DNA of 64,000 nucleotides from Shouchella clausii (GTDB lineage Bacteria > Bacillota > Bacilli > Bacillales > Bacillaceae_D): positions 4,216,001 to 4,280,000 of the forward strand of contig NZ_CP019985.1 of the NCBI RefSeq assembly GCF_002250115.1, given 5' to 3'. Shown one piece after another: positions 25,486-33,472 of this stretch (its first letter is position 1; every line of letters begins with the position of its first letter). A program made the position numbers and the translations under genes. The notes beneath the pieces were generated by a model. It worked only from the letters and a program-made list of their open reading frames with translations, was not told the DNA's origin and searched no databases.

Positions 25486-26654
25486 CGTTTCGCCTCCTTT
25501 TGCTGTAAAGCTGCTAACCCTAAATGCCTAGCAATGACAAGGCGTTGGATTTCCGAAGTGCCTTCGCCAATTTCCAATAGCTTGGCATCACGGAGCATCC
25601 GTTCTACTTCATATTCGCGCATATAGCCATAGCCGCCATGAATTTGCAAGGCCTGGTTGCATGTGCGTGTTGCCATTTCAGAAGCGAACAGTTTGGCATA
25701 GGCCGCTTCTTTGCCAAACGGTGCTCCTGCATCCTTTAAAGCAGCTGCCTTGTGCACCATATTACGAGCAAGTTCAATTTCCATCGCCATATCGGCTAGC
25801 TTAAATTGAATCGCTTGGAATGAGCCGATCGGCTTCGAAAATTGTTTTCGTTCTTTCGCATAGGCTAACGCCCGGTCAAAGGCAGCTTGGGCAATGCCGA
25901 CTGCAAGGGCTGCAATTGAAATTCGCCCACCATCCAACGTGTAAAGAAATTGACTGAAGCCTTTTCCAGGATCGCCAAGCAAATTGCTTTCAGGGACACG
26001 GACATCTTCAAGGACAAGTTCACATGTGTTTGAAGCGCGGACACCCATTTTGTCGTAAGGAGCCGTAATCGTAAACCCAGGTGTATCTGTTGGTACAATA
26101 AACGCTGAAATCCGTTTTTTGCCGTTTGATTGCGTGCCGGTAACGGCAGTAATGATAACGGTTTGCGCGTACATGGCATTCGTGATCCAACATTTCTCAC
26201 CATTGAGAATATAGTCGCCGTTTTCAAAGACAGCTTTTGTCTGCGTCCCACCCGCGTCAGAACCAGCATTTGGTTCTGTTAACCCGAATGCACCAAGGGA
26301 TTCGCCTTTTGCAAGTGGAACTAAATAGGTTTGCTTTTGTTCTTCTGTGCCGTAGTAGAAAATCGGACTTGCACCAAGAGATACCGCTGCAGCATAACTC
26401 AAGCCGGTACCGCCGCATGCGTAGCCGATTTCTTCGACAGCAAGTGCATAAGAGACCGTATCTCCTCCTGACCCACCGTATTTTTCGGGGAACGGCAAAC
26501 CGAGCAAGCCAAGCTGCCCCATCTTTTTAAAAATCGTCTCTGGAAAACGCGAATCTCGATCTAGCTCTCGCGCTAGTGGGGCAATTTCCTTGCGGGCAAA
26601 TTGCCTAACCATGTCTTTAATCATTTCTTGGTCTTTTGTCAGTCTGACTGTCAT
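25482..26654 (-). CDS. yngJ: Acyl-CoA dehydrogenase (YngJ; probable isovaleryl-CoA dehydrogenase)
   Basis: 390 residues of the FAD-dependent acyl-CoA dehydrogenase family: [21 protein letters not shown] in the FAD/substrate region, [14 protein letters not shown], and [40 protein letters not shown] at the C-terminal end. First gene of the operon, so it probably makes 3-methylcrotonyl-CoA (or a related enoyl-CoA) for the carboxylase. A cre site and an imperfect palindrome lie in its upstream region. Confidence 0.92.
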   Translation of the reverse strand: MTVRLTKDQEMIKDMVRQFARKEIAPLARELDRDSRFPETIFKKMGQLGLLGLPFPEKYGGSGGDTVSYALAVEEIGYACGGTGLSYAAAVSLGASPIFYYGTEEQKQTYLVPLAKGESLGAFGLTEPNAGSDAGGTQTKAVFENGDYILNGEKCWITNAMYAQTVIITAVTGTQSNGKKRISAFIVPTDTPGFTITAPYDKMGVRASNTCELVLEDVRVPESNLLGDPGKGFSQFLYTLDGGRISIAALAVGIAQAAFDRALAYAKERKQFSKPIGSFQAIQFKLADMAMEIELARNMVHKAAALKDAGAPFGKEAAYAKLFASEMATRTCNQALQIHGGYGYMREYEVERMLRDAKLLEIGEGTSEIQRLVIARHLGLAALQQKEAKR

Positions 26655-26679
26655 GGCATGCTCTCCTTCTTTTCATAAT

Positions 26680-26695
26680 CTGAGCGACCGTTCAG
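26680..26695. promoter_or_regulatory. Candidate operator palindrome for the yng operon
   Basis: CTGAGCG-AC-CGTTCAG is an inverted repeat with 7-bp arms and one mismatched pair, 26 bp before the yngJ start. The spacing resembles operators of TetR-type regulators of acyl-CoA genes; no regulator gene is adjacent. Confidence 0.4.
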
Positions 26696-26716
26696 GAAAA
26701 AGCCAACTTTTAGAAA

Positions 26717-26730
26717 TGAAAGCGTTACCA
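26717..26730. promoter_or_regulatory. CcpA cre site of the yng operon
   Basis: TGAAAGCGTTACCA matches the cre consensus TGWAARCGYTWNCW at all 14 positions, 63 bp upstream of yngJ. It predicts glucose repression of acyl-CoA breakdown. Confidence 0.65.
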
Positions 26731-26903
26731 AAATCGTAACGTACTCTTTTTCGTAAGTCAAATCCTTTCTGTTTATCCTATTTGCCCCATCCAGTGGCTA
26801 TGCTGTTCTTTTCACGCCATCCATGCTAGACTTTTTTTATGAAAAACGAAACTTCGATTTTTGCTGTCCGTAAATGGTATTAAAAGAAAGGTGGTACATA
26901 GAG

Positions 26904-27452
26904 ATGATTATTCTTATCATTGTCATCATTGCTGTTATTGGGCTTGCTTGGATTGCTAGCTACAACTCACTCGTTAAGCATCGAAATTGGGCCGAGGAAT
27001 CGTGGGCACAAATTGATGTGCAGTTAAAGCGACGCTATGATTTAATTCCCAATCTCGTTGAAACCGTAAAAGGCTACGCCAAACATGAACAGGAAACGTT
27101 GACTGGCGTCATTGAAAAACGAAACGTCATTGCCCAGCCGAATGCGAGCCGCCACGAACGTGTCGAGCAAAATGCTGAGCTAAACGGCATGCTTAGGCAA
27201 TTATTTGCCCTTGGGGAATCGTATCCCGATTTAAAAGCGAACAAAAACTTTTTGCAGCTTCAGGAAGAGCTTGCTGGAACAGAAAATAAAATTGCGTACG
27301 CCCGTCAAGCTTATAATTCAACCGTGATGCGCTATAATACCAAGCTGGAGTCGTTTCCATCCAATCTGATTGCTAATATTCATTCTTTTATGCGCATGGA
27401 ACTCCTTGACATTCCTGATGAGGAAAAAGAACCGGTAAAAGTGCAATTTTAA
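26904..27452 (+). CDS. lemA: LemA family protein
   Basis: 182 residues from the ATG at 26904 (AAGGTGG nine bases upstream). One N-terminal membrane helix (about 1-20) is followed by the LemA domain with WAQIDVQLKRRYDLIPNLVETVKGYAKHE and AYNSTVMRYNTKLESFPSNLIA. The bulk is probably outside the membrane as a helical bundle. LemA is commonly paired with HtpX in bacteria, as here (12-bp gap), but its action is unknown; a role in membrane-protein quality control is inferred. Confidence 0.94.
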   Translation: MIILIIVIIAVIGLAWIASYNSLVKHRNWAEESWAQIDVQLKRRYDLIPNLVETVKGYAKHEQETLTGVIEKRNVIAQPNASRHERVEQNAELNGMLRQLFALGESYPDLKANKNFLQLQEELAGTENKIAYARQAYNSTVMRYNTKLESFPSNLIANIHSFMRMELLDIPDEEKEPVKVQF

Positions 27453-27464
27453 GGAGGGGAGCCA

Positions 27465-28340
27465 TTGTTTCATATCCAGATTGCCCGCAATAAACGAAAG
27501 ACGGTTTTTTTGGTCGCCCTCTTTATTGTTTTTGTTCTCTTGATCGGCGCCGCTATTACGTACGTGCGTGCCGGCGATTACGTAAGCGGCGCTATTTTTG
27601 CCGCGGTCATCGCCGGAGGCTATACGATCTTTATGATTTCCACAAGCACCAATGTTGTCATGCGCATGAACCACGCCCGTGAGATCACTTCATCAACGGA
27701 ACAGCCGTTTTTATGGCACACCGTCGAGGGATTAGCCATTGCAGCGCGGATCCCGATGCCGCGAATTTTTATTATTCAAGACAAAAGCCCGAATGCCTTT
27801 GCAACAGGGATTTCGCCAAAATCAGGCGCTGTAGCCGTCACTTCCGGATTAATGGAGCGCCTCTCCCGCGAAGAAATTGAAGGTGTGCTTGCTCATGAAG
27901 TGGCCCATATTCGCAATTATGATATACGCTTATCTACCATTGCCGTCGCTCTCGTATCGGCAATCGCCATATTGAGCGATCTCGGCATGCGTTTTTTCGT
28001 ATTTTCTGGAGGACGTAATAAAGACAACAAGCATCCGCTTATTCTCATCATTGCCATTTTCCTCGTCTTGCTTTCGCCGCTTGTAGCCACAATGATGCAG
28101 CTTGCCATTTCCCGCAACCGCGAGTATTTGGCTGATGCGAGTGCAGTAGAGTTGACCCGCAACCCTGTAGCGTTAGCAAGCGCACTGGAAAATATTACGA
28201 ATACGCGTATTCCTGTGGAAGAAGCATCGTCTTCAACCGCATCGCTATACTTTGCGGACCCATTAAAAAAGAAAGCCGCGTCGTTATTTTCAACCCATCC
28301 GCCGCCAGAAGAACGGATAAAACGATTGCGGAATATGTGA
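27465..28340 (+). CDS. htpX: HtpX-type membrane zinc metalloprotease (M48)
   Basis: 291 residues with four hydrophobic segments, the zinc-binding HEVAH motif in GVLAHEVAHIRNYD (near residue 146) and a second ligand in NREYLADASAVEL. It degrades damaged membrane proteins from the cytoplasmic side. Starts at TTG 27465 after AAGGAGGGG. Its stop is followed within five bases by the end of the convergent transposase frame, so read-through would be stopped by the hairpin inside the IS at 28450. Confidence 0.93.
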   Translation: MFHIQIARNKRKTVFLVALFIVFVLLIGAAITYVRAGDYVSGAIFAAVIAGGYTIFMISTSTNVVMRMNHAREITSSTEQPFLWHTVEGLAIAARIPMPRIFIIQDKSPNAFATGISPKSGAVAVTSGLMERLSREEIEGVLAHEVAHIRNYDIRLSTIAVALVSAIAILSDLGMRFFVFSGGRNKDNKHPLILIIAIFLVLLSPLVATMMQLAISRNREYLADASAVELTRNPVALASALENITNTRIPVEEASSSTASLYFADPLKKKAASLFSTHPPPEERIKRLRNM

Positions 28341-28344
28341 AAAA

Positions 28345-30081
28345 TTATTCAGATTGATAGAAAACGCTTGTCAGCTTCAGATGAACTACAAAGGATGCGA
28401 GCGTTTGCCAAAAGACAGGGGTTGTCCCAAAAGCCTTTAAAATGAAGAAGGGGAGTCGAGATTTGAGTTGATCTCGACTCCCCTTTTTTTGATGGGTCGT
28501 TGTTTTGAGTGAATAATGGCAGGCCTTGCCCGCCATTTTCCTCAGATTGAGGGCCAATCCCAGCCAACCAAGCTCCACCGTCACCTTCTCCAACCCGCGA
28601 AGATGGAATCGTCGAAACCCGAGATTTTGTTTGGCATGCCCAAATACACTCTCGACGTCCGTTTTTCTTTGCGCGTAGAGTGTGGCTCCCCTTTCACTAT
28701 GCAGTTTGGCCGCTTCTTTGGCTTTGAGTTCCTCGTAGACGGGGTTGTAATGGATTTGGCGATTCCCCTTGGCCTTCGTACAGTCCGCTTTGAACGGACA
28801 CCCCTCACAGGACTCGCATTCGTAAATCTTAAAGTCGCGCTTGAATCCATAGCGATCGGTACGGCGGCGATAGGCTTTAAAGGCGACCTTCCGGTTGTTT
28901 GGGCACCAATAGACATCCTCGTGTTCGTCATACCACCAGTTATACGGATGGTAGGTCTGCTTTGGGAATGATCGTTTTTGCTCTTGGCGATAGGTGATGT
29001 AGGGAATGAGCGATGTGACCGTTTCTTGCTCTTCCATGTAAAGATAATTGCTTTCACTTCCGTAGCCTGCATCGGCAATGAACCAGTTTGGCAGAGGCAG
29101 ACCTGTCGCTTTAAGGTGCTCATAATGCGGGATCAAACAACGGATATCGGTTGGGTGTTGGTGAACCGTGTAGTGAAGAATGAATTGGTTTTGCGTCGCC
29201 ACTTGCCAGTTATACCCTGCCTTGAGTTGCCCATTGTTCATGTGATCGTCTTTCATCCGCATGAACGTGGCATCTGGGTCGGTTTTAGAAAAGCTGTTGC
29301 GCTCGCCAAAGAGACCCATCTGTTCTTCGTATTTTTCCAAACGAGGAAGATGGTCTTTCGTTAAGCTTCGATAGGCCTTTCGTAGTGGCTTGCTCGCTTC
29401 TTTGTGGGCCCGTTTTTCTTCTTTGGATGGGGCTTCTGCGATGGCTTGGTCCAGCGCATCCAGTTCCTTTTCCACCTTTGTGACGACGTCTTGAAGACGT
29501 TTGCGGCTGATTCGTTGCCGTTCAAACGTGGCGTCCTCCTGCTTTAAGGTTTCGGTATCCAACGTAATCGCTTCTTGAATGGCCTCTAACGTTTTATCGA
29601 TTTTCATTTGAAGCTTCTCTTCGTGGGAAAGCGTGCTCTTTTTCCAAACGAACGAGTATTTATTGGCGTTCGCTTCGATTTTGGTGCCATCGAGAAAATA
29701 GGCCTCCATGTCGACATAGCCTTCTTCGATCAGAAGATGCGTCATTTCGGTATACAGGCCTTCCATCAACGATTGGAAACGTTCTGAGCGAAAGCGATTG
29801 ATCGTCCGAAAGTTTGGGGCTTGTCCAGCAGCGAGCCACATCATCGGCAGGTTTTCTTTGAGGGCTTGTCCCATGGCTCGGCACGAGAACCAACGTTGCG
29901 TATACGCATATAGGACAATCTTTGTCATCATTTTCGGATGATAGGCAGGTCTGCCCCCACCTTCATACGCACGAACAAAGAAATCGTCATCCAACCCATC
30001 CACCACGTCACTGACCACACGCGCGACATGATGTTCGGGGATAAGATCGGAAAAATCCATAGGCAGATAGAGTTGATTCAT
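28345..30081 (-). CDS. IS1182 family transposase, reading past the IS end
   Basis: A DDE transposase: the N-terminal DUF772 part (LIPEHHVARVVSDVVDGLDDD ... GRPAYHPKMMTKIVLYAY ... FRTINRFRSE) and the catalytic DGTKIEANANKYSF segment, a long helical insertion, ADAGYGSESNYLY with the second aspartate, and RKTDVESVFGHAKQNLGFRRFHLRG with the final glutamate. Catalytic motifs look complete. There is no stop inside the IS: the frame crosses the left inverted repeat and ends at 28345 in flanking DNA, adding about 24 foreign residues. I start it at ATG 30081, just after the protective hairpin; ATG 30162 would add 27 residues but lies inside that hairpin. Confidence 0.88.
   Translation of the reverse strand: MNQLYLPMDFSDLIPEHHVARVVSDVVDGLDDDFFVRAYEGGGRPAYHPKMMTKIVLYAYTQRWFSCRAMGQALKENLPMMWLAAGQAPNFRTINRFRSERFQSLMEGLYTEMTHLLIEEGYVDMEAYFLDGTKIEANANKYSFVWKKSTLSHEEKLQMKIDKTLEAIQEAITLDTETLKQEDATFERQRISRKRLQDVVTKVEKELDALDQAIAEAPSKEEKRAHKEASKPLRKAYRSLTKDHLPRLEKYEEQMGLFGERNSFSKTDPDATFMRMKDDHMNNGQLKAGYNWQVATQNQFILHYTVHQHPTDIRCLIPHYEHLKATGLPLPNWFIADAGYGSESNYLYMEEQETVTSLIPYITYRQEQKRSFPKQTYHPYNWWYDEHEDVYWCPNNRKVAFKAYRRRTDRYGFKRDFKIYECESCEGCPFKADCTKAKGNRQIHYNPVYEELKAKEAAKLHSERGATLYAQRKTDVESVFGHAKQNLGFRRFHLRGLEKVTVELGWLGLALNLRKMAGKACHYSLKTTTHQKKGSRDQLKSRLPFFILKAFGTTPVFWQTLASFVVHLKLTSVFYQSE
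28346..28409 (+). repeat. Truncated copy of the dispersed element beside the IS
   Basis: Contains TTCAGATTGATAGAAAACGCTTGTCAG and then GGATGCGAGCGTTTG, the two inner end regions of the 154-bp element, with the middle deleted. It lies between htpX and the left end of the IS1182-type element. Confidence 0.65.
28450..28490. terminator. Hairpin inside the left end of the IS
   Basis: GGGGAGTCGAGAT pairs with ATCTCGACTCCCC (13 bp) around an 8-base loop, followed by seven T on the plus strand. It would stop transcription coming from htpX and lies in the transposase C-terminal codons on the other strand. Confidence 0.85.
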
Positions 30082-30115
30082 GGTATACTCTTGGAAAGTG
30101 ACCTTTGGGTTACGC

Positions 30116-30186
30116 AAAAAAATCGCCTGCTTTCGTTTGAATTTTGGTAGTGGTACCTTCATTTTAAACGATGAGGCGATTTTTTT
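30116..30186. promoter_or_regulatory. Inverted repeat upstream of the transposase start
   Basis: AAAAAAATCGCCT at 30116-30128 is repeated perfectly inverted at 30174-30186 (13 bp). In transcripts entering from outside it would fold and block or end transcription, a known protective feature of IS elements; transcripts from an inner promoter would escape. Confidence 0.55.
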
Positions 30187-30274
30187 GTGCTTTTTTATCC
30201 AAATGTAAAAAAGCCACCCCAAAAGGTCATTTATCTATGACCTTTTGGGACAGCTCCTTTTGCTAAGCGATTAG

Positions 30275-31477
30275 TTAGTTCAATAGCAATGACTGCTCTT
30301 TCGCTTCTTCAAAAATGCCGAGCATAATGCTCATACCTTTTTCAATTTCTGCATCAGTTGCATGAGTGAAGTTAAGGCGCAGTGTATTTAATTGGGGTGC
30401 TCCTGCATAAAAAGGCCTTCCTGGTACATAGGCCATTCCCTTTTCTACAGCGCGTGGCAGCAAAGCTTCTGTATTAATGTGCGGTTCTGCCTCTACCCAT
30501 AGGAACATGCCGCCTTCTGGTTCGATAAACTGGATCGAGCCGCGCTCTTTCGCCTCTTGCAAACAATTAACCATAACATTCTTCCGGTGTCCATACAACT
30601 CACTAATGTTGTGGATATGACCATCAAAATCGAAGTCGCGACATAGATGGTAAAGTGCCTGATGCCCAATCGAGTTGGAGTGCAAGTCATTGGCCTGTTT
30701 CGCTTGCGCCATCATGCGAATAATTTGGTATGGGCCCGTTATCCAACCGGTTCGTAAAGCAGGTACGGCCGTTTTGGAAAACGTACTCGTATACAACACA
30801 TGGGATCCATCATCAAGAGCCGCAATTGGCGTATAGCCCCCTGGAGTAAATTGGATGTCGCCGTATGGATCGTCTTCAAAAACAAGGACATGGTGCTTAC
30901 GCGCTAAGCCCACTAATTCTTTGCGCCGCTCAAGCGTCCAAACACGGCCTGTCGGGTTTGAAAATGTTGGAACTACATAAATGACTTTAGGCTTATATTC
31001 TTTTATTTTTCGAACTAAATCGTCCATCATCATTCCGTCTGCATCACATTTAACAGGAATAATTGTCGCTTCGTAAGACTGAAAAACTTGCAATGCCGCT
31101 AAATAAGTTGGCTCTTCCGTAAATATAACGTCCCCTGGCCCAATCATCACCCGGGAAAATAAATCGATTGCCTGCTGCGAACCAGTCGTCAATAACATCT
31201 CATCAGCAGTTAAGCCTGTTATGCCTTTTTTCTCCATCCGTTCAAGAATCACTTCGCGCAAAGGCAGATACCCTTCTGTTTCTCCGTATTGCAATGCCTT
31301 ATTTCCACTCGCAAACACGCGGCTAAATGCTTCTTCAATCGCCTTTAGCGGAAATAAGCCATCATCTGGCAAGCCTCCTGCAAAGGAAATGACGTCCCCT
31401 CGGTTCACCACTTTTAAGATGTCTCGAACAGCTGATGACTTCAAATGGCGGACCCTTTGTGCAAATGCATACTTCAT
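30275..31477 (-). CDS. PLP-dependent aminotransferase (class I, 2-aminoadipate/aromatic type)
   Basis: 400 residues of fold type I. Visible elements are ISFAGGLPDDGLFP at the N-terminus (the substrate-loop style of LysN and related enzymes), LLTTGSQQAIDL for the PLP phosphate, FSNPTGRVWT with the conserved Asn, EDDPYGDIQF, and the PLP lysine in STFSKTAVPALRTGW. GGGGTG six bases upstream supports the ATG at 31477. The substrate cannot be fixed; relatives act on aromatic amino acids, 2-aminoadipate or branched-chain amino acids. An IS has inserted 17 bp after its stop. Confidence 0.88.
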   Translation of the reverse strand: MKYAFAQRVRHLKSSAVRDILKVVNRGDVISFAGGLPDDGLFPLKAIEEAFSRVFASGNKALQYGETEGYLPLREVILERMEKKGITGLTADEMLLTTGSQQAIDLFSRVMIGPGDVIFTEEPTYLAALQVFQSYEATIIPVKCDADGMMMDDLVRKIKEYKPKVIYVVPTFSNPTGRVWTLERRKELVGLARKHHVLVFEDDPYGDIQFTPGGYTPIAALDDGSHVLYTSTFSKTAVPALRTGWITGPYQIIRMMAQAKQANDLHSNSIGHQALYHLCRDFDFDGHIHNISELYGHRKNVMVNCLQEAKERGSIQFIEPEGGMFLWVEAEPHINTEALLPRAVEKGMAYVPGRPFYAGAPQLNTLRLNFTHATDAEIEKGMSIMLGIFEEAKEQSLLLN

Positions 31478-31560
31478 CTCTAACACCCCGGTATCTCTTA
31501 GTCTTTTTCTCTTTTTTTTTCGTCCACTCACAAAAAAATCTGATTAATTGAATGACTTCT

Positions 31561-31590
31561 ATTCTACTCCTCCTTTGACAAAAAAGTCAA
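31561..31590 (-). promoter_or_regulatory. Promoter of the aminotransferase gene
   Basis: On the minus strand TTGACT (31590-31585) and TAGAAT (31566-31561) are 18 bp apart. The -35 is part of a TTGAC/GTCAA inverted repeat that could bind a regulator. Confidence 0.55.
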
Positions 31591-31605
31591 TCAATTTATG
31601 TGTTG

Positions 31606-31637
31606 AAAAAAACTTTCCTCCGGCAAAGGAGGAAAGC
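31606..31637 (-). terminator. Terminator of yfiBC
   Basis: CTTTCCTCC pairs with GGAGGAAAG around a 6-base loop, followed by seven T on the minus strand, just after the yfiC stop. Confidence 0.9.
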
Positions 31638-31643
31638 TTCTTT

Positions 31644-33458
31644 TTAATCCTTGATTGCGGCATATTGGGACTTGACAAGTCCAAAATAGGTCCCTTTCTT
31701 TTCCATCAGCTGGTCATGGGTACCTTGTTCAATCACATTGCCATGTTCAAGGACAATGATGTTGTCGGCATCACGAATCGTTGAGAGGCGATGGGCAATC
31801 ATGATCGCCGTTCTGCCTGCCAACAGCGTTTTAAGCCCGTTTTGGATTTTCACTTCGGTTTCTGTATCAATGCTAGCGGTAGCCTCATCCAAAATTAAAA
31901 TGCGCGGATCGGCAATTAACGCCCGGGCAAAGGAAAGTAATTGCCGTTCTCCTACAGATAGCACATTCCCTTGTTCTTCGACTTCAGTTTGGTAGCCTTG
32001 TTCCAACTTTTCAATAAAGGAATGGGCTCCAATTGCTTTTGCTGCTGCTATAATTTCTTCGTCTGTTGCTGAAGGATTGCCAAAGCGAATGTTATCCATG
32101 ATTGTGCCTGCGAAAATAAATGTGTCTTGGAGGACGTAACTGACATGTTTGCGCAAATCGGCAAGACGAATGTCTTTTAAATCAACGCCATCTAAGTAAA
32201 TTTCCCCTGAAGTTGGATCATAAAAACGGCTCATCAAGTTGACAATCGTAGACTTGCCAGAACCGGTATGGCCGACAAGAGCGACTGTCGTGCCGGCATG
32301 AAAGGTGAGGTCAACGCCGTTTAATGCCCGACGTTTGCCGTCGTAAGAAAACTCGACATCTTTAAAGACGATTTCTCCTTTTATGTCCGTAAGCGGCTTC
32401 GCATCTAGCTTATCTTCGACATTCGGCTTTTCATCAAGAAATTCAAAAATCCGCTCGCTCGAAGCCATACCGACAAGAAGCTGGTTGTACACTTGCCCTA
32501 AACGGGAAATTGGCTCCCAAAACATGCCAATGTAAAAAGCAAAAGATACAAACACACCTAATTCTAATGTACTAGCATCACTTTGGATCAAAAACGCGCC
32601 ATACCAAATTAATATCGCTCCTCCAAGTGCGCTTGCCATTTCAACAAACGGCCGGAACAATGCGTTCATGCGTGTAGCCTGGCGCCAGCTCTCATAGTTT
32701 TGGCTGTTCACTTCGTCAAAGAAATCCATGTTTTCATGTTCTTGTGCATAGGCTTGTGTCACGCGAATTCCTTGAATGCTCTCATTCAAATGGGAATTCA
32801 GCCTAGATTGGCGCAAACGCACGGTTTGCCAAGCGCGGCGAATTTGCCGGCGCAGTTTCGTAGAAATAAAAAACATAATCGGCAAAACGATGAGAATGAC
32901 AACCGCAAGTTCTGGGCTGAGCGAAAATAATATGACGACAATCCCAACGAGCATGACCGCATCCATCAATAAATTAATAACGCCGTTTGTAAACAAATCT
33001 TGGAGAGAATTGACATCATTGATTACTCTTACAAGAATCGAGCCAGCTGAACGCTGGTCATAAAACCGATGGGACAAATGCTGGATATGGTCAAACAGCT
33101 TTTTGCGAATGTCAAAAATAACATGCTGGCCAAGCTGATTCGTCCAGCGGATACGGAAAAGATTGGCTATATAGGCGAATAGATACAAGCTTAAAACAAT
33201 GCCTGCATAAAGCACCATATCAGCGGTGGTCGCTAACCCTTTTTCCAGCCTGTCGACAGCGAATACGCCGATAAATATTGGAACAATCAGCCGCACTGCC
33301 GTCGCCAGCAGCATAACAAAAATCGTTTTTGGCAACAGGCTTTTTGCGTAAGGCGCCAAAAACGAAAATAGACGCGTCATTTGTTTCCAGTTAAAGGGTT
33401 TTTCAATAATTTCCTCAGTTGAATAGTGAAAACGAGTTTTCCTTCTTGCCTGTTCCAT
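31644..33458 (-). CDS. yfiC: YfiC, ABC exporter half with canonical ATPase site
   Basis: 604 residues, the B. subtilis YfiC length: an N-terminal six-helix exporter domain (about 30-330) fused to an ATPase domain. Walker A GHTGSGKS, signature LSVGERQL (a variant of LSGGQ), Walker B ILILDEATASID with the catalytic glutamate, and IAHRLSTI as the H-loop. It pairs with YfiB encoded 14 bp upstream as a heterodimeric multidrug-type exporter. AAGGATGTG precedes the ATG and overlaps the yfiB stop. Confidence 0.92.
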   Translation of the reverse strand: MEQARRKTRFHYSTEEIIEKPFNWKQMTRLFSFLAPYAKSLLPKTIFVMLLATAVRLIVPIFIGVFAVDRLEKGLATTADMVLYAGIVLSLYLFAYIANLFRIRWTNQLGQHVIFDIRKKLFDHIQHLSHRFYDQRSAGSILVRVINDVNSLQDLFTNGVINLLMDAVMLVGIVVILFSLSPELAVVILIVLPIMFFISTKLRRQIRRAWQTVRLRQSRLNSHLNESIQGIRVTQAYAQEHENMDFFDEVNSQNYESWRQATRMNALFRPFVEMASALGGAILIWYGAFLIQSDASTLELGVFVSFAFYIGMFWEPISRLGQVYNQLLVGMASSERIFEFLDEKPNVEDKLDAKPLTDIKGEIVFKDVEFSYDGKRRALNGVDLTFHAGTTVALVGHTGSGKSTIVNLMSRFYDPTSGEIYLDGVDLKDIRLADLRKHVSYVLQDTFIFAGTIMDNIRFGNPSATDEEIIAAAKAIGAHSFIEKLEQGYQTEVEEQGNVLSVGERQLLSFARALIADPRILILDEATASIDTETEVKIQNGLKTLLAGRTAIMIAHRLSTIRDADNIIVLEHGNVIEQGTHDQLMEKKGTYFGLVKSQYAAIKD

Positions 33459-33472
33459 GCCTGGTCACATCC

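Larger units (their letters stand above)
28418..30257 (-). mobile_element. IS1182-type insertion sequence, about 1840 bp
   Basis: Bounded by imperfect inverted repeats: GGGGTTGTCCCAAAAG at 28418-28433 and, read inward, GGAGCTGTCCCAAAAG at 30242-30257 (14 of 16 equal). It holds one transposase gene. No exact direct repeat is visible directly outside. Its right end is 17 bp from the stop of the neighbouring aminotransferase, and its left end abuts a truncated copy of the dispersed element. Two internal hairpins (28450-28483 and 30116-30186) guard its ends against outside transcription. Confidence 0.85.

Noticed and set aside
30081-30222. N-terminal extension of the transposase to 30222
   Set aside because: The extension would be encoded through the protective inverted repeat and has no ribosome site or family similarity that I recognise.
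28410-30270. Exact target-site duplication of the IS
   Set aside because: The bases directly outside the two ends do not match; only a vague TTTGC-AA similarity exists a few bases away.
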